Source: DATAVB01 sp040414495
Lineage (GTDB): Bacteria; Actinomycetota; Actinomycetes; Mycobacteriales; QHCD01
DNA length: 19,707 nt
Assembly: GCA_040414495.1 (NCBI GenBank)
Contig: JBEDUI010000179.1
Coordinates: forward strand, 1 to 19,707
Direction: 5' to 3'
The notes beneath the pieces are model-generated. The model did no database searches. It was given only the letters and a program-made list of their open reading frames with translations, and had not been told where the DNA came from. Below, piece by piece: positions 14,116 through 19,707 of the stretch (within the stretch, counting starts at the first letter, position 1; the number at the start of each line of letters is the position of its first letter). A program made the position numbers and the translations under genes.

Positions 14116-14971
14116 GACGATGGTGCCCCAGACCCAGGTTTCCGTTCCACATAGGCCAAAGCGCTCGTTCACCGGCAAGTCGGTGTCGTTCATCATCGCG
14201 CTGATCGTCACGATCATCGCGGTGTTCCCTCTACTGTGGATGCTGATCAGCGCGTTCAAGAGCTCCGAAGAAGTGCTGAGCACAAGCCTGATCCCGCATC
14301 ACGCGACGTTCAGCAACTTCACCTACGTGCTGACGAAGGTGCCGTTCCCGCGCTACATGTTCAACAGCTTCATCGTGGCCGTCGTGGTGACCGCGGCCGC
14401 ACTGTTCTTCCACTCGATGGCGGCGTATGCGCTGGCGCGGCTGCGGTTTCCGGGCCGGGACGCGTTGTTCATGGTGCTGTTCTCCACGCTACTGATCACG
14501 TTCCCGGTGATTCTGGTGCCGCTGTTCCTGATCGCCCACACGCTGCACATCCTGGACAGCTACGCGGGTCTGATCATCCCGGCGATCTTCAACGCGTTCG
14601 GCATCTTCCTGCTGCGGCAGTTCTACATCACGCTGCCCAAGGAATTGGAAGAAGCGGCCATTGTGGACGGATGTGGCTACTGGACGGTGTATTGGCGGAT
14701 TATCCTGCCGCTGAGCAAGCCCGTCCTGGCCGCGCTGTCGGTGTTGTTCTTCCTGGCCAACTGGAACTCGTTCCTGTGGCCGCTGATTGTGACAACCGAC
14801 ACGCACCTGAGCATGGTCCAGTTGGGCATTGCCAGCTTCCAGCAGGAGCACGCGAACGACTGGAACTACACGTTGGCGGCCTCGACGATCGCGGCGTTGC
14901 CGACGCTGGCGCTGTTCGCGGTGTTCCAGCGGCACATTGTCGAGTCGATCAAGACCTCAGGTTTCAAATAA
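14105..14971 (+). CDS. CUT1-type sugar ABC transporter permease (MalG/UgpE type)
   Basis: A 288-residue membrane protein of the MalG type. A first membrane segment covers about 28-50 and is followed by SAFKSSEEV (49-57), typical of MalG-like permeases. The EAA loop is ELEEAAIVDGCGYWTVYW (180-197), then PLSKP. Its ATG lies 11 bases inside the MalF-type gene, a tight translational coupling. It ends 15 bp before the convergent MarR stop. The operon closes here without an ATPase, so a shared MsiK/UgpC-type ATPase encoded elsewhere is presumably used. Confidence 0.93.
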   Translation: MSTETMVPQTQVSVPHRPKRSFTGKSVSFIIALIVTIIAVFPLLWMLISAFKSSEEVLSTSLIPHHATFSNFTYVLTKVPFPRYMFNSFIVAVVVTAAALFFHSMAAYALARLRFPGRDALFMVLFSTLLITFPVILVPLFLIAHTLHILDSYAGLIIPAIFNAFGIFLLRQFYITLPKELEEAAIVDGCGYWTVYWRIILPLSKPVLAALSVLFFLANWNSFLWPLIVTTDTHLSMVQLGIASFQQEHANDWNYTLAASTIAALPTLALFAVFQRHIVESIKTSGFK

Positions 14972-14986
14972 CGGAAGCGGCGCTGG

Positions 14987-15415
14987 TCAATCGCCGGGCT
15001 GCGGAACGCGAACCCGCGATAGTAGTTGGGCCAAGGTGGCCTGATCGCGTACCGACAGCTCGGCGAAGACCTCTGAGCGCACCTGGTTGAGGATGCGGGG
15101 GATAACCCGACGTAGGGAATGGCCCTTTGGGGTCAACCACACCCGGACCAAGCGGCGGTCGGTGTCGTCACCGCAGCGCGTTACGAGTCCGGCGGCAGCC
15201 ATTCGCTGCACGGTCCGGGTGATGGTCGGAGTTTCCAGGCCGAGCCGGCGGGCCAACTGGCCGGGAGTGAGTCCGTCCTGCTCCCACAGACAGCCGAGAA
15301 TGGTGTGCTGTCCTGCGTAGACACCATGTTCCACCAGGCGTCGTTCAACCGCGGTCTTGAGGGTGCGGGATACGGCGCTGATGAGCGTGAAGGCATCGTC
15401 TGGGGATTCAGCCAT
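14987..15415 (-). CDS. MarR-family transcriptional regulator
   Basis: A 142-residue winged-helix protein with MarR architecture. Dimerisation helices lie at both ends (about 5-30 and 103-138). The helix-turn-helix is LTPGQLARRLGLETPTITRT (49-68), and RMAAAGLVTRCGDDTDRRLV (71-90) contains the wing with the typical D-x-R-x3-V pattern. MarR proteins repress nearby genes until a small, often phenolic, ligand binds. The gene lies 30 bp downstream of the FAD-linked oxidase on the same strand, so the two are probably co-transcribed and the regulator may control its own operon. The ATG has only a weak Shine-Dalgarno. The 15-bp gap to the permease gene carries a modest CGGCG/CGCCG inverted repeat (14978-14996). 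Confidence 0.92.
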   Translation of the reverse strand: MAESPDDAFTLISAVSRTLKTAVERRLVEHGVYAGQHTILGCLWEQDGLTPGQLARRLGLETPTITRTVQRMAAAGLVTRCGDDTDRRLVRVWLTPKGHSLRRVIPRILNQVRSEVFAELSVRDQATLAQLLSRVRVPQPGD

Positions 15416-15445
15416 CAGGCGACCCTACGACGAATTTCCGTGTGC

Positions 15446-17086
15446 TCAGGCAACCGTAACACTCTGTTGATGACGGAACACATTGTGCGGATCATAGCGC
15501 CGCTTCACCTGTTGTAGTCGCGGGTAATTGCTGCCGAAGTATGCACGCTGCCAGTTCCGAATACCAGGGTCAGCGTAATTTTGGTACGCCTCACCGCTGA
15601 CATAACGCTGCATCGAAGCTCTGACACGCGTCGGCCAGGTGGTCACATCGGAGGGGGGTGTGGCGACGTACCAGTTGGCGATGTACTGCACCGAGCATAT
15701 AGCGCGACGGTGCACGAACGCCGTTGCAGCAGGGGAGACCTGGTTGATCGCGCCGCCGGCCGCGTCCAACTGAACCGCTACATCGGGTGCGCCTTGAGTT
15801 TCATGACGCATCTGAATGGCCGATACCAATGCGGCATTACCAGCAGTGGACATGGGGCGATTGATCCAATCCGACGATCCGGAGTAGCCCTGCCGGTTGA
15901 TATCGCCGGTCGGCGGCAGATGACATTCGGCCAACGACTTCTTGCTGCAGCCGGCCTCGACCAGCATCGTGCGCAGGAACTCATTTGAGTTGGCGCTACG
16001 GGAACTCGGATCCGAGCCGATGCTGCCGATCAGGCCGTCCAACGCGGTGTTCAACGTCGCGATGTCGCCGCCGAGAAACGTACCCACGACGCTTACGCTC
16101 GGCGTTGCGCTGCTGGGCGCGGACGACAGATGCACACTGCCCCACAAATTATTCGGGGCACCCGGTAACCAGTGTTGCCAGCCAGCCAGCACCGCGGTGG
16201 CGGCCGACCAGGGCCACGACATATACCAGGTAGCCACCGGTTGGATGGGTCGGGTCCGGTAGGTCAATTCGGTGACCACACCGAAAGTGCCACCGCCACC
16301 GCCCCGGCAGGCCCAGAAAAGGTCGGCGTCGTGTCGGGAGTCACAACGGTGCACCTGGCCGTCGGCCGTGACGACCTCGGCCGCGGTGAGGTTGTCGCAG
16401 GTCAAGCCCCAGGCGCGGTCCAGTACGCCAATTCCGCCGCCGAGCGTCAGGCCGGTGATTCCGACTGACGGGCAGGAGCCACCGGGAATACCGATGCCGG
16501 CATTGGCCAACGTCGCGTAGATGTCAATGAGCCGCGCACCGGCGCCGATTGTCGCAGAACCACCGCTGGCGCTGATCGAATGCATGGGACCCGTATCGAT
16601 CACCAATCCCGGACCGACCGACCACCCCGCGTAACAATGACCGCCGGAACGCATGGCCACCGGCAGACCGAATTTCGTGGCGAAGCGCACACATTCCACG
16701 ACGTCGTCGACGCTCGCGCATTGCACCACGGCCTTCGGATCGATGCCGTCGAAACGCGGGTTGAACAGTTGTTTGGCGGTGGCGTACGAACTTTCGCCGG
16801 GCTGGATGAGCTGACCGTGCAGGCCGCGGGCAAGAGCGGTGTAATCGGCCTGCCGGGCGTGGGTGGGCGTCGGCTTCGGAGTTGGCTTGGGCGTCGGCTT
16901 TGGAGTCGGGCTCGGCCCGGGTGCGGTCGTGGTTGGGCCCGGGGTGCTGGAGGTGGATTTGGTCGGCGTCGCCTTGCCGCCAGTGCTGGACTGACAGGCC
17001 GCCGCCAGGCCGGCTGCGGTGAGCGAACCGGCGATACGCAGGAAGCGGCGTCGGTCCGGCCGCTGGGTTACAGGGGTGGCGATCAC
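15446..17086 (-). CDS. FAD-linked oxidase (BBE family), Tat lipoprotein
   Basis: About 546 residues from a GTG at 17086. An upstream in-frame start at 17224 would run into the preceding gene and give an implausible leader. RRRFLR (12-17) is a Tat motif and LAAAC (27-31) a lipobox. A Pro/Thr/Lys-rich linker (about 40-76) then spaces the enzyme from the membrane. The FAD-binding domain has RSGGH (146-150) and PGGSCPSVGITGLTLGGGIG (201-220). By analogy with berberine-bridge enzyme and glucooligosaccharide oxidase, H150 and C205 could both bind FAD covalently. A C-terminal BBE segment (YQNYADP ... YFGSNYPRL ... YDPHNVFRHQQS) is complete. Such enzymes oxidise sugars, alcohols or amines with O2; the substrate is unknown. 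The start has no strong Shine-Dalgarno. Confidence 0.9.
   Translation of the reverse strand: MIATPVTQRPDRRRFLRIAGSLTAAGLAAACQSSTGGKATPTKSTSSTPGPTTTAPGPSPTPKPTPKPTPKPTPTHARQADYTALARGLHGQLIQPGESSYATAKQLFNPRFDGIDPKAVVQCASVDDVVECVRFATKFGLPVAMRSGGHCYAGWSVGPGLVIDTGPMHSISASGGSATIGAGARLIDIYATLANAGIGIPGGSCPSVGITGLTLGGGIGVLDRAWGLTCDNLTAAEVVTADGQVHRCDSRHDADLFWACRGGGGGTFGVVTELTYRTRPIQPVATWYMSWPWSAATAVLAGWQHWLPGAPNNLWGSVHLSSAPSSATPSVSVVGTFLGGDIATLNTALDGLIGSIGSDPSSRSANSNEFLRTMLVEAGCSKKSLAECHLPPTGDINRQGYSGSSDWINRPMSTAGNAALVSAIQMRHETQGAPDVAVQLDAAGGAINQVSPAATAFVHRRAICSVQYIANWYVATPPSDVTTWPTRVRASMQRYVSGEAYQNYADPGIRNWQRAYFGSNYPRLQQVKRRYDPHNVFRHQQSVTVA
16869..16916 (-). repeat. 12-bp degenerate repeats coding the TPKP linker
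   Basis: Four consecutive 12-base units, alternating in a 24-base pattern, encode the Thr-Pro-Lys-Pro repeats in the linker of the FAD-linked oxidase. They are in frame, so copy-number change would lengthen or shorten the linker by four residues without breaking the gene. Such linkers usually span the cell wall for anchored enzymes. Confidence 0.75.
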
Positions 17087-17159
17087 GCCCAGACCGTAGC
17101 GGTTTGGGTAATTCCATGCCCGTTCCGCCCCGGCCCGGGGCGGTCCACAGTAGACAGCG

Positions 17160-17864
17160 CTAGCCGCGAATGGCTTCGATGGCGGCGTCGATGTACGCCC
17201 CGGCCCGGAGGCTTTCGGCCACATCGGTCAAACCGGCCCGCGCGATGATCCGTTTCTCGTTCGTCGCCCAGATTCCACGCGCCGCCAACCGGGAATGCGA
17301 TTCCTCGATCAATGCTCGGCTGACATTTCCCAGCGCGACGACCGGGTCGTCAGTGGGCCGGTACGACACGCTCATCAATGCGTCGTTGTGCCAGCGTCGG
17401 GCCGCCGATTCCCGCAGCGCCGGCGGATATTCCGGCCGCGGCAGAGTCCCGGAAAGCACGCGGTTGATGGCCAATTCCGCGACCACGGCGTAGGTCGGAA
17501 TTCCGGCCAGATAAAACATCAACAGCTGCTTTTCGAACCGACCCTCGCGGGCCTCGGCCAGGTGGTGCGACACCTCGTCCAGATCGCGGTAATGCAAGTC
17601 GACCTGGCGGTCGCCGATCCGCAGCCAGGCGCCGCCGTTCATCACGCCGCCGCCCCAGCCGCCGATGTCGCTGACCTGCCCCTCCCAGCCGCGCGCCCGT
17701 ACCACATCCGGGTCGAAGTGGCCGCGGTAGTAGAGCGCGAAGTCCCAGTCGCTGTCCGGCCGATGCTCGCCCCGGGACCGCGATCCGCCCAGGCTCACCG
17801 CCTCCACGCCCGGCAGCGCGGCGACTTGGTCGGCGAACCACGTTTCGAACTCGATGTCATTCAC
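17160..17864 (-). CDS. Nucleotidyltransferase-fold protein
   Basis: A 234-residue protein starting at a GTG at 17864; the frame continues upstream to 18146, but that part is antisense to the phosphoesterase gene. The Pol-beta-type nucleotidyltransferase signature is intact: GGSRSRG at 26-32, then DSDWD with D39 and D41, and a third acidic residue D89 in RQVDLHYRD. A mostly helical C-terminal half contains WHNDALMS and ATNEKRIIARAG. Proteins of this class transfer nucleotides to antibiotics, proteins or RNA, or act as the antitoxin in HEPN/MNT pairs. No HEPN partner is adjacent, so a lone enzyme is more likely. It lies 73 bp upstream of the FAD-linked oxidase on the same strand and 64 bp from the divergent phosphoesterase gene. 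Confidence 0.85.
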   Translation of the reverse strand: MNDIEFETWFADQVAALPGVEAVSLGGSRSRGEHRPDSDWDFALYYRGHFDPDVVRARGWEGQVSDIGGWGGGVMNGGAWLRIGDRQVDLHYRDLDEVSHHLAEAREGRFEKQLLMFYLAGIPTYAVVAELAINRVLSGTLPRPEYPPALRESAARRWHNDALMSVSYRPTDDPVVALGNVSRALIEESHSRLAARGIWATNEKRIIARAGLTDVAESLRAGAYIDAAIEAIRG

Positions 17865-17928
17865 GGTGGCATTCTTACCGAATTGACGCACCGTAGTCGC
17901 CTTGCCGGTCGTCGTTACTCTCGAACCG

Positions 17929-19356
17929 ATGCGCGTACGCCCCATGCTGCAGAAGCTGGTCTCGGCCCCGGTTCGCCGGTGGGCCGGGATCATTGCTGTC
18001 GCGCTGATCGGCGCCGCGATCGGGCTGGTGATCGGTGGGTCGGTGACCCACGACGTCGGCCCGTTCGAGGCGCGGCTGTCGGTCATCGGCTCCGTGCACG
18101 GCGGTGGCGTAGCGGTCCACGTACCGCCGCTGGGCGACCTGACCACGCGCGCCTACGACGGACCGTTGCAGCTGAAGATCGAACTGACCCAGCTGCGTCA
18201 GGCCGAGGCGCAGCAGCTGCTGCGGGACCCGGCCAAGCTGGCCAACCTCGGCGACGACGCGGCGGATGACGTGCAGTCGGCGGTGATCCGGCTGGCGATC
18301 CAGTCGGTGTTGGCAGCCGTGCTGGGGGCGGCCGTGCTGTCGTTCGTCGTCTACCGGCGGCGTAGCCGGGCGGCGATCGCGGCCGGGGTGGCATCCGTAC
18401 TCATGCTCGGTACGGCCGGAATCGGCGCGGCGACCTGGAGCACCCGGGCGCTGACCGAGCCGCGGTACACCGGTCTGCTGACCAACGCCCCGTCGCTGGT
18501 CGGCAACGCCCGGGACGTGGTGAGCCGGTTCGACGTGTACCGCAAGGAACTGGCTGGCCTGATTACGCACACCAGCCGGCTGTACGGGGCGCTCTCGAAG
18601 CTGCCGACGTACGAACCAGACGACTCGACCATCCGGGTGCTGCACGTCTCGGACCTGCACCTCAACCCGTCCGCGTTCAACGTGATCAGCTCGGTCAGCC
18701 AGCAGTTCAAGGTCAACTTCATCGTCGACACGGGCGACCTGGTCGACTGGGGCAGCACGACGGAATCCTCGTACGCGAACCGGATCGGGCACCTGCACAA
18801 GCGGTACATCTTCATCCGCGGCAACCACGACTCGGCCCGGACCGCGGACGCCGTAGCCCGCCAGCCCAACACCACCGTGCTGCAGGGCACCCAGCCGATC
18901 ACGGTCGACGGGCTCACGATCATCGGGACCAGCGACCCCCGGTTCACCCCGGACAAGGAGACCCGCGACGACACCGCGTCCAACGACAAGATCCAGTCGG
19001 CCGGCCGGAAGCTGGCCGCGCTGGTCGACCGGATGAAATCGCCGCCGGACATCACGATGCTGCACGACCCGGCGTCCGCCCCGCCATTGAAGAACAAGGT
19101 GCCGCTGATCCTCTCCGGTCACCTGCACAAGCGCGAGGTACGCCAACTCGGCACGACGCAGGTTCTGGTCGAGGGGTCGACTGGTGGCGCCGGGCTGCGC
19201 GGTCTGGAGCACGAGCAGCCGACCCCGCTGGAGTGCTCGGTGCTGTACTTCGACTCCGGTACGCACAAGCTCGAGGCGTACGACGACATCACGTTGGGCG
19301 GGATCGGCGAGACCGAGGCGACCATCCAGCGGCACGTCGTGGCCCCGACGCACTGA
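17929..19356 (+). CDS. Membrane-anchored calcineurin-like metallophosphoesterase
   Basis: A 475-residue protein from the ATG at 17929, possibly translated from a short leader since no clear Shine-Dalgarno is seen. Membrane segments are predicted at about 19-38, 125-142 and 149-170, with basic YRRRSR (142-147) between the last two. The positive-inside rule then places both the 40-124 region and the C-terminal enzyme outside the cell. The catalytic domain (about 235-445) has the full metallophosphoesterase set: SDLHL (D242, H244), DTGD (D270), GNHD (298-301), H379 and GHLH (397-400). These bind two metal ions and cleave phosphomono- or diesters; the substrate is unknown. The domain order resembles actinobacterial membrane phosphoesterases found near tRNA loci, but I cannot name a characterised homologue. 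Confidence 0.88.
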   Translation: MRVRPMLQKLVSAPVRRWAGIIAVALIGAAIGLVIGGSVTHDVGPFEARLSVIGSVHGGGVAVHVPPLGDLTTRAYDGPLQLKIELTQLRQAEAQQLLRDPAKLANLGDDAADDVQSAVIRLAIQSVLAAVLGAAVLSFVVYRRRSRAAIAAGVASVLMLGTAGIGAATWSTRALTEPRYTGLLTNAPSLVGNARDVVSRFDVYRKELAGLITHTSRLYGALSKLPTYEPDDSTIRVLHVSDLHLNPSAFNVISSVSQQFKVNFIVDTGDLVDWGSTTESSYANRIGHLHKRYIFIRGNHDSARTADAVARQPNTTVLQGTQPITVDGLTIIGTSDPRFTPDKETRDDTASNDKIQSAGRKLAALVDRMKSPPDITMLHDPASAPPLKNKVPLILSGHLHKREVRQLGTTQVLVEGSTGGAGLRGLEHEQPTPLECSVLYFDSGTHKLEAYDDITLGGIGETEATIQRHVVAPTH

Positions 19357-19371
19357 GTTGGGGTATCCGCT

Positions 19372-19401
19372 TTGGACCGCAGAAGGGTTGTCCCGTATGC
19401 T
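19372..19401 (+). promoter_or_regulatory. Candidate promoter of the tRNA operon
   Basis: TTGGAC (19372-19377) and TATGCT (19396-19401) are 18 bp apart in the 127-bp gap before tRNA-Glu. This is the best housekeeping-type promoter in the gap. It would give a transcript with about 75 leader bases before the first tRNA. A second -10-like CATAGTGT lies at 19463-19470 without a good -35. Confidence 0.5.
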
Positions 19402-19483
19402 CGTGCCTGCTCCCGACGAGAACGACGAAGGGTGTGGCACGACGATCTGACCGGTGTGCGAGCATAGTGTCAGATCACGGTCC

Positions 19484-19556
19484 GCCCCCATCGTCTAGAG
19501 GCCCAGGACGCTGCCCTTTCAAGGCGGTAACACGGGTTCGAATCCCGTTGGGGGCA
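19484..19556 (+). tRNA. tRNA-Glu (anticodon TTC)
   Basis: The acceptor stem GCCCCCA pairs fully with TGGGGGC, and the discriminator is A. The anticodon loop CTTTCAA gives anticodon TTC. The T-arm is CGGGTTCGAATCCCG. No CCA is encoded. It is first of three tRNA genes in a row on this strand. Confidence 0.97.
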
Positions 19557-19571
19557 CGGTCTGTCACACCA

Positions 19572-19645
19572 GGCCCCGTAGCGCAGTTGGTTAGCGCGTC
19601 GCCCTGTCACGGCGAAGGTCGCGGGTTCGAGTCCCGTCGGGGTCG
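19572..19645 (+). tRNA. tRNA-Asp (anticodon GTC)
   Basis: The acceptor stem GGCCCCG pairs with CGGGGTC (one G-T pair), and the discriminator is G, as expected for tRNA-Asp. The anticodon arm CGCCCTGTCACGGCG shows anticodon GTC. The T-loop is TTCGAGT. It lies 15 bp after tRNA-Glu and is probably co-transcribed with it. Confidence 0.97.
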
Positions 19646-19650
19646 CTGGG

Positions 19651-19666
19651 TCCCTCTTCGGAGGGA
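19651..19666 (+). other. UUCG-loop hairpin between tRNA-Asp and tRNA-Phe
   Basis: TCCCTC and GAGGGA form a perfect 6-bp stem closed by TTCG, a very stable RNA tetraloop when flanked by C and G as here. It occupies most of the 26-bp gap between two tRNA genes. It has no T-tract, so a processing or spacing role is likelier than termination. Confidence 0.6.
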
Positions 19667-19671
19667 GCTGG

Positions 19672-19707
19672 GGGCAGGTAGCTCAGTTGGTACGAGCGTC
19701 CGCCTGA
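19672..19707 (+). tRNA. tRNA-Phe, 5' part only (cut by window end)
   Basis: The 5' acceptor strand GGGCAGG, TA, D-stem GCTC and the D-loop are present. The anticodon stem TCCGC is followed by CTGA, so the anticodon begins GA. The sequence CGTCCGCCTGA and the Glu-Asp-Phe gene order common in actinobacteria point to GAA (Phe). Other GAN anticodons (Val, Leu, Ile) are not strictly excluded because the third base is missing. Confidence 0.85.

Noticed and set aside
14978..14996. CGGCG/CGCCG hairpin as a terminator between the permease and MarR genes
   Set aside because: The stem is only five pairs with a nine-base loop, and it overlaps the MarR coding end. Too weak to call as a feature.
17087..17224. 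N-terminal extension of the FAD-linked oxidase
   Set aside because: It would overlap the nucleotidyltransferase gene and put 46 residues before the Tat motif. The GTG at 17086 gives a normal signal peptide, although its ribosome site is weak.
17865..18146. N-terminal extension of the nucleotidyltransferase
   Set aside because: It is antisense to the phosphoesterase gene and low in complexity (Thr/Ser/Pro-rich). The GTG at 17864 begins directly before the conserved domain.
17875..19491. 538-residue minus-strand frame opposite the phosphoesterase
   Set aside because: Arg/Gly/Val/Asp-rich composition is typical of antisense frames in GC-rich DNA. The plus-strand gene has all metallophosphoesterase motifs.

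Overview
The window is GC-rich chromosomal DNA from an actinobacterium. The evidence is strong GC bias at third codon positions, long spurious antisense frames, GTG starts, twin-arginine lipoprotein signals, an importer operon with no ATPase gene, and a tRNA-Glu / tRNA-Asp / tRNA-Phe array of the kind common in that phylum. I cannot assign a genus. A tRNA-Lys gene on the minus strand opens the window. The Glu-Asp-Phe tRNA genes on the plus strand close it, with tRNA-Phe cut by the window edge. About 19.4 kb of mostly sugar-related and cell-envelope genes lies between.

Layout. (1) 129-5804 is a cell-wall or amino-sugar block: an RpiR/MurR-type regulator with a SIS domain (minus), then on the plus strand a double-GNAT acetyltransferase, an exported HAD acid phosphatase, an exported two-domain GH3 (NagZ-like) hexosaminidase and, coupled to it, a uronate-dehydrogenase-like SDR. 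Between phosphatase and hexosaminidase sits a ~280-bp repeat-rich segment with matching inverted ends; it looks like a small non-autonomous transposable element inserted exactly at the phosphatase stop codon. (2) 5998-8950 is a ribose/fructose-type (CUT2) importer: lipoprotein binding protein, permease and single-domain ATPase, with overlapping junctions. (3) 8955-10376 (minus) is an L-fucose/L-arabinose-isomerase-like protein, converging on the ATPase through one perfect hairpin built from both stop codons. (4) 10651-14971 is a LacI regulator followed by a CUT1 importer (binding protein and two permeases, no ATPase). (5) 14987-17864 (minus) holds a nucleotidyltransferase-fold protein, an FAD-linked oxidase anchored as a Tat lipoprotein, and a MarR regulator. 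(6) 17929-19356 is a membrane-anchored metallophosphoesterase, followed by a likely tRNA promoter.

How the genes may work together. The two importers flank a sugar isomerase. An 11-base word (GAGAAATCGAT) occurs both in the isomerase/LacI divergent promoter region and in a near-palindrome just downstream of a plausible promoter for the CUT1 operon, so the LacI protein probably controls both. The RpiR regulator probably reads a phosphorylated amino sugar; a perfect GGGAAA-N3-TTTCCC palindrome lies between it and the acetyltransferase. The most unusual items are the element at 2905-3186, the shared LacI-type operator, the structured leader at 11729-11784, the shared stop-codon hairpin, and the hexosaminidase that lacks the usual catalytic His. 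I see no integrase, transposase gene, CRISPR array or rRNA gene, and no clearly broken gene.
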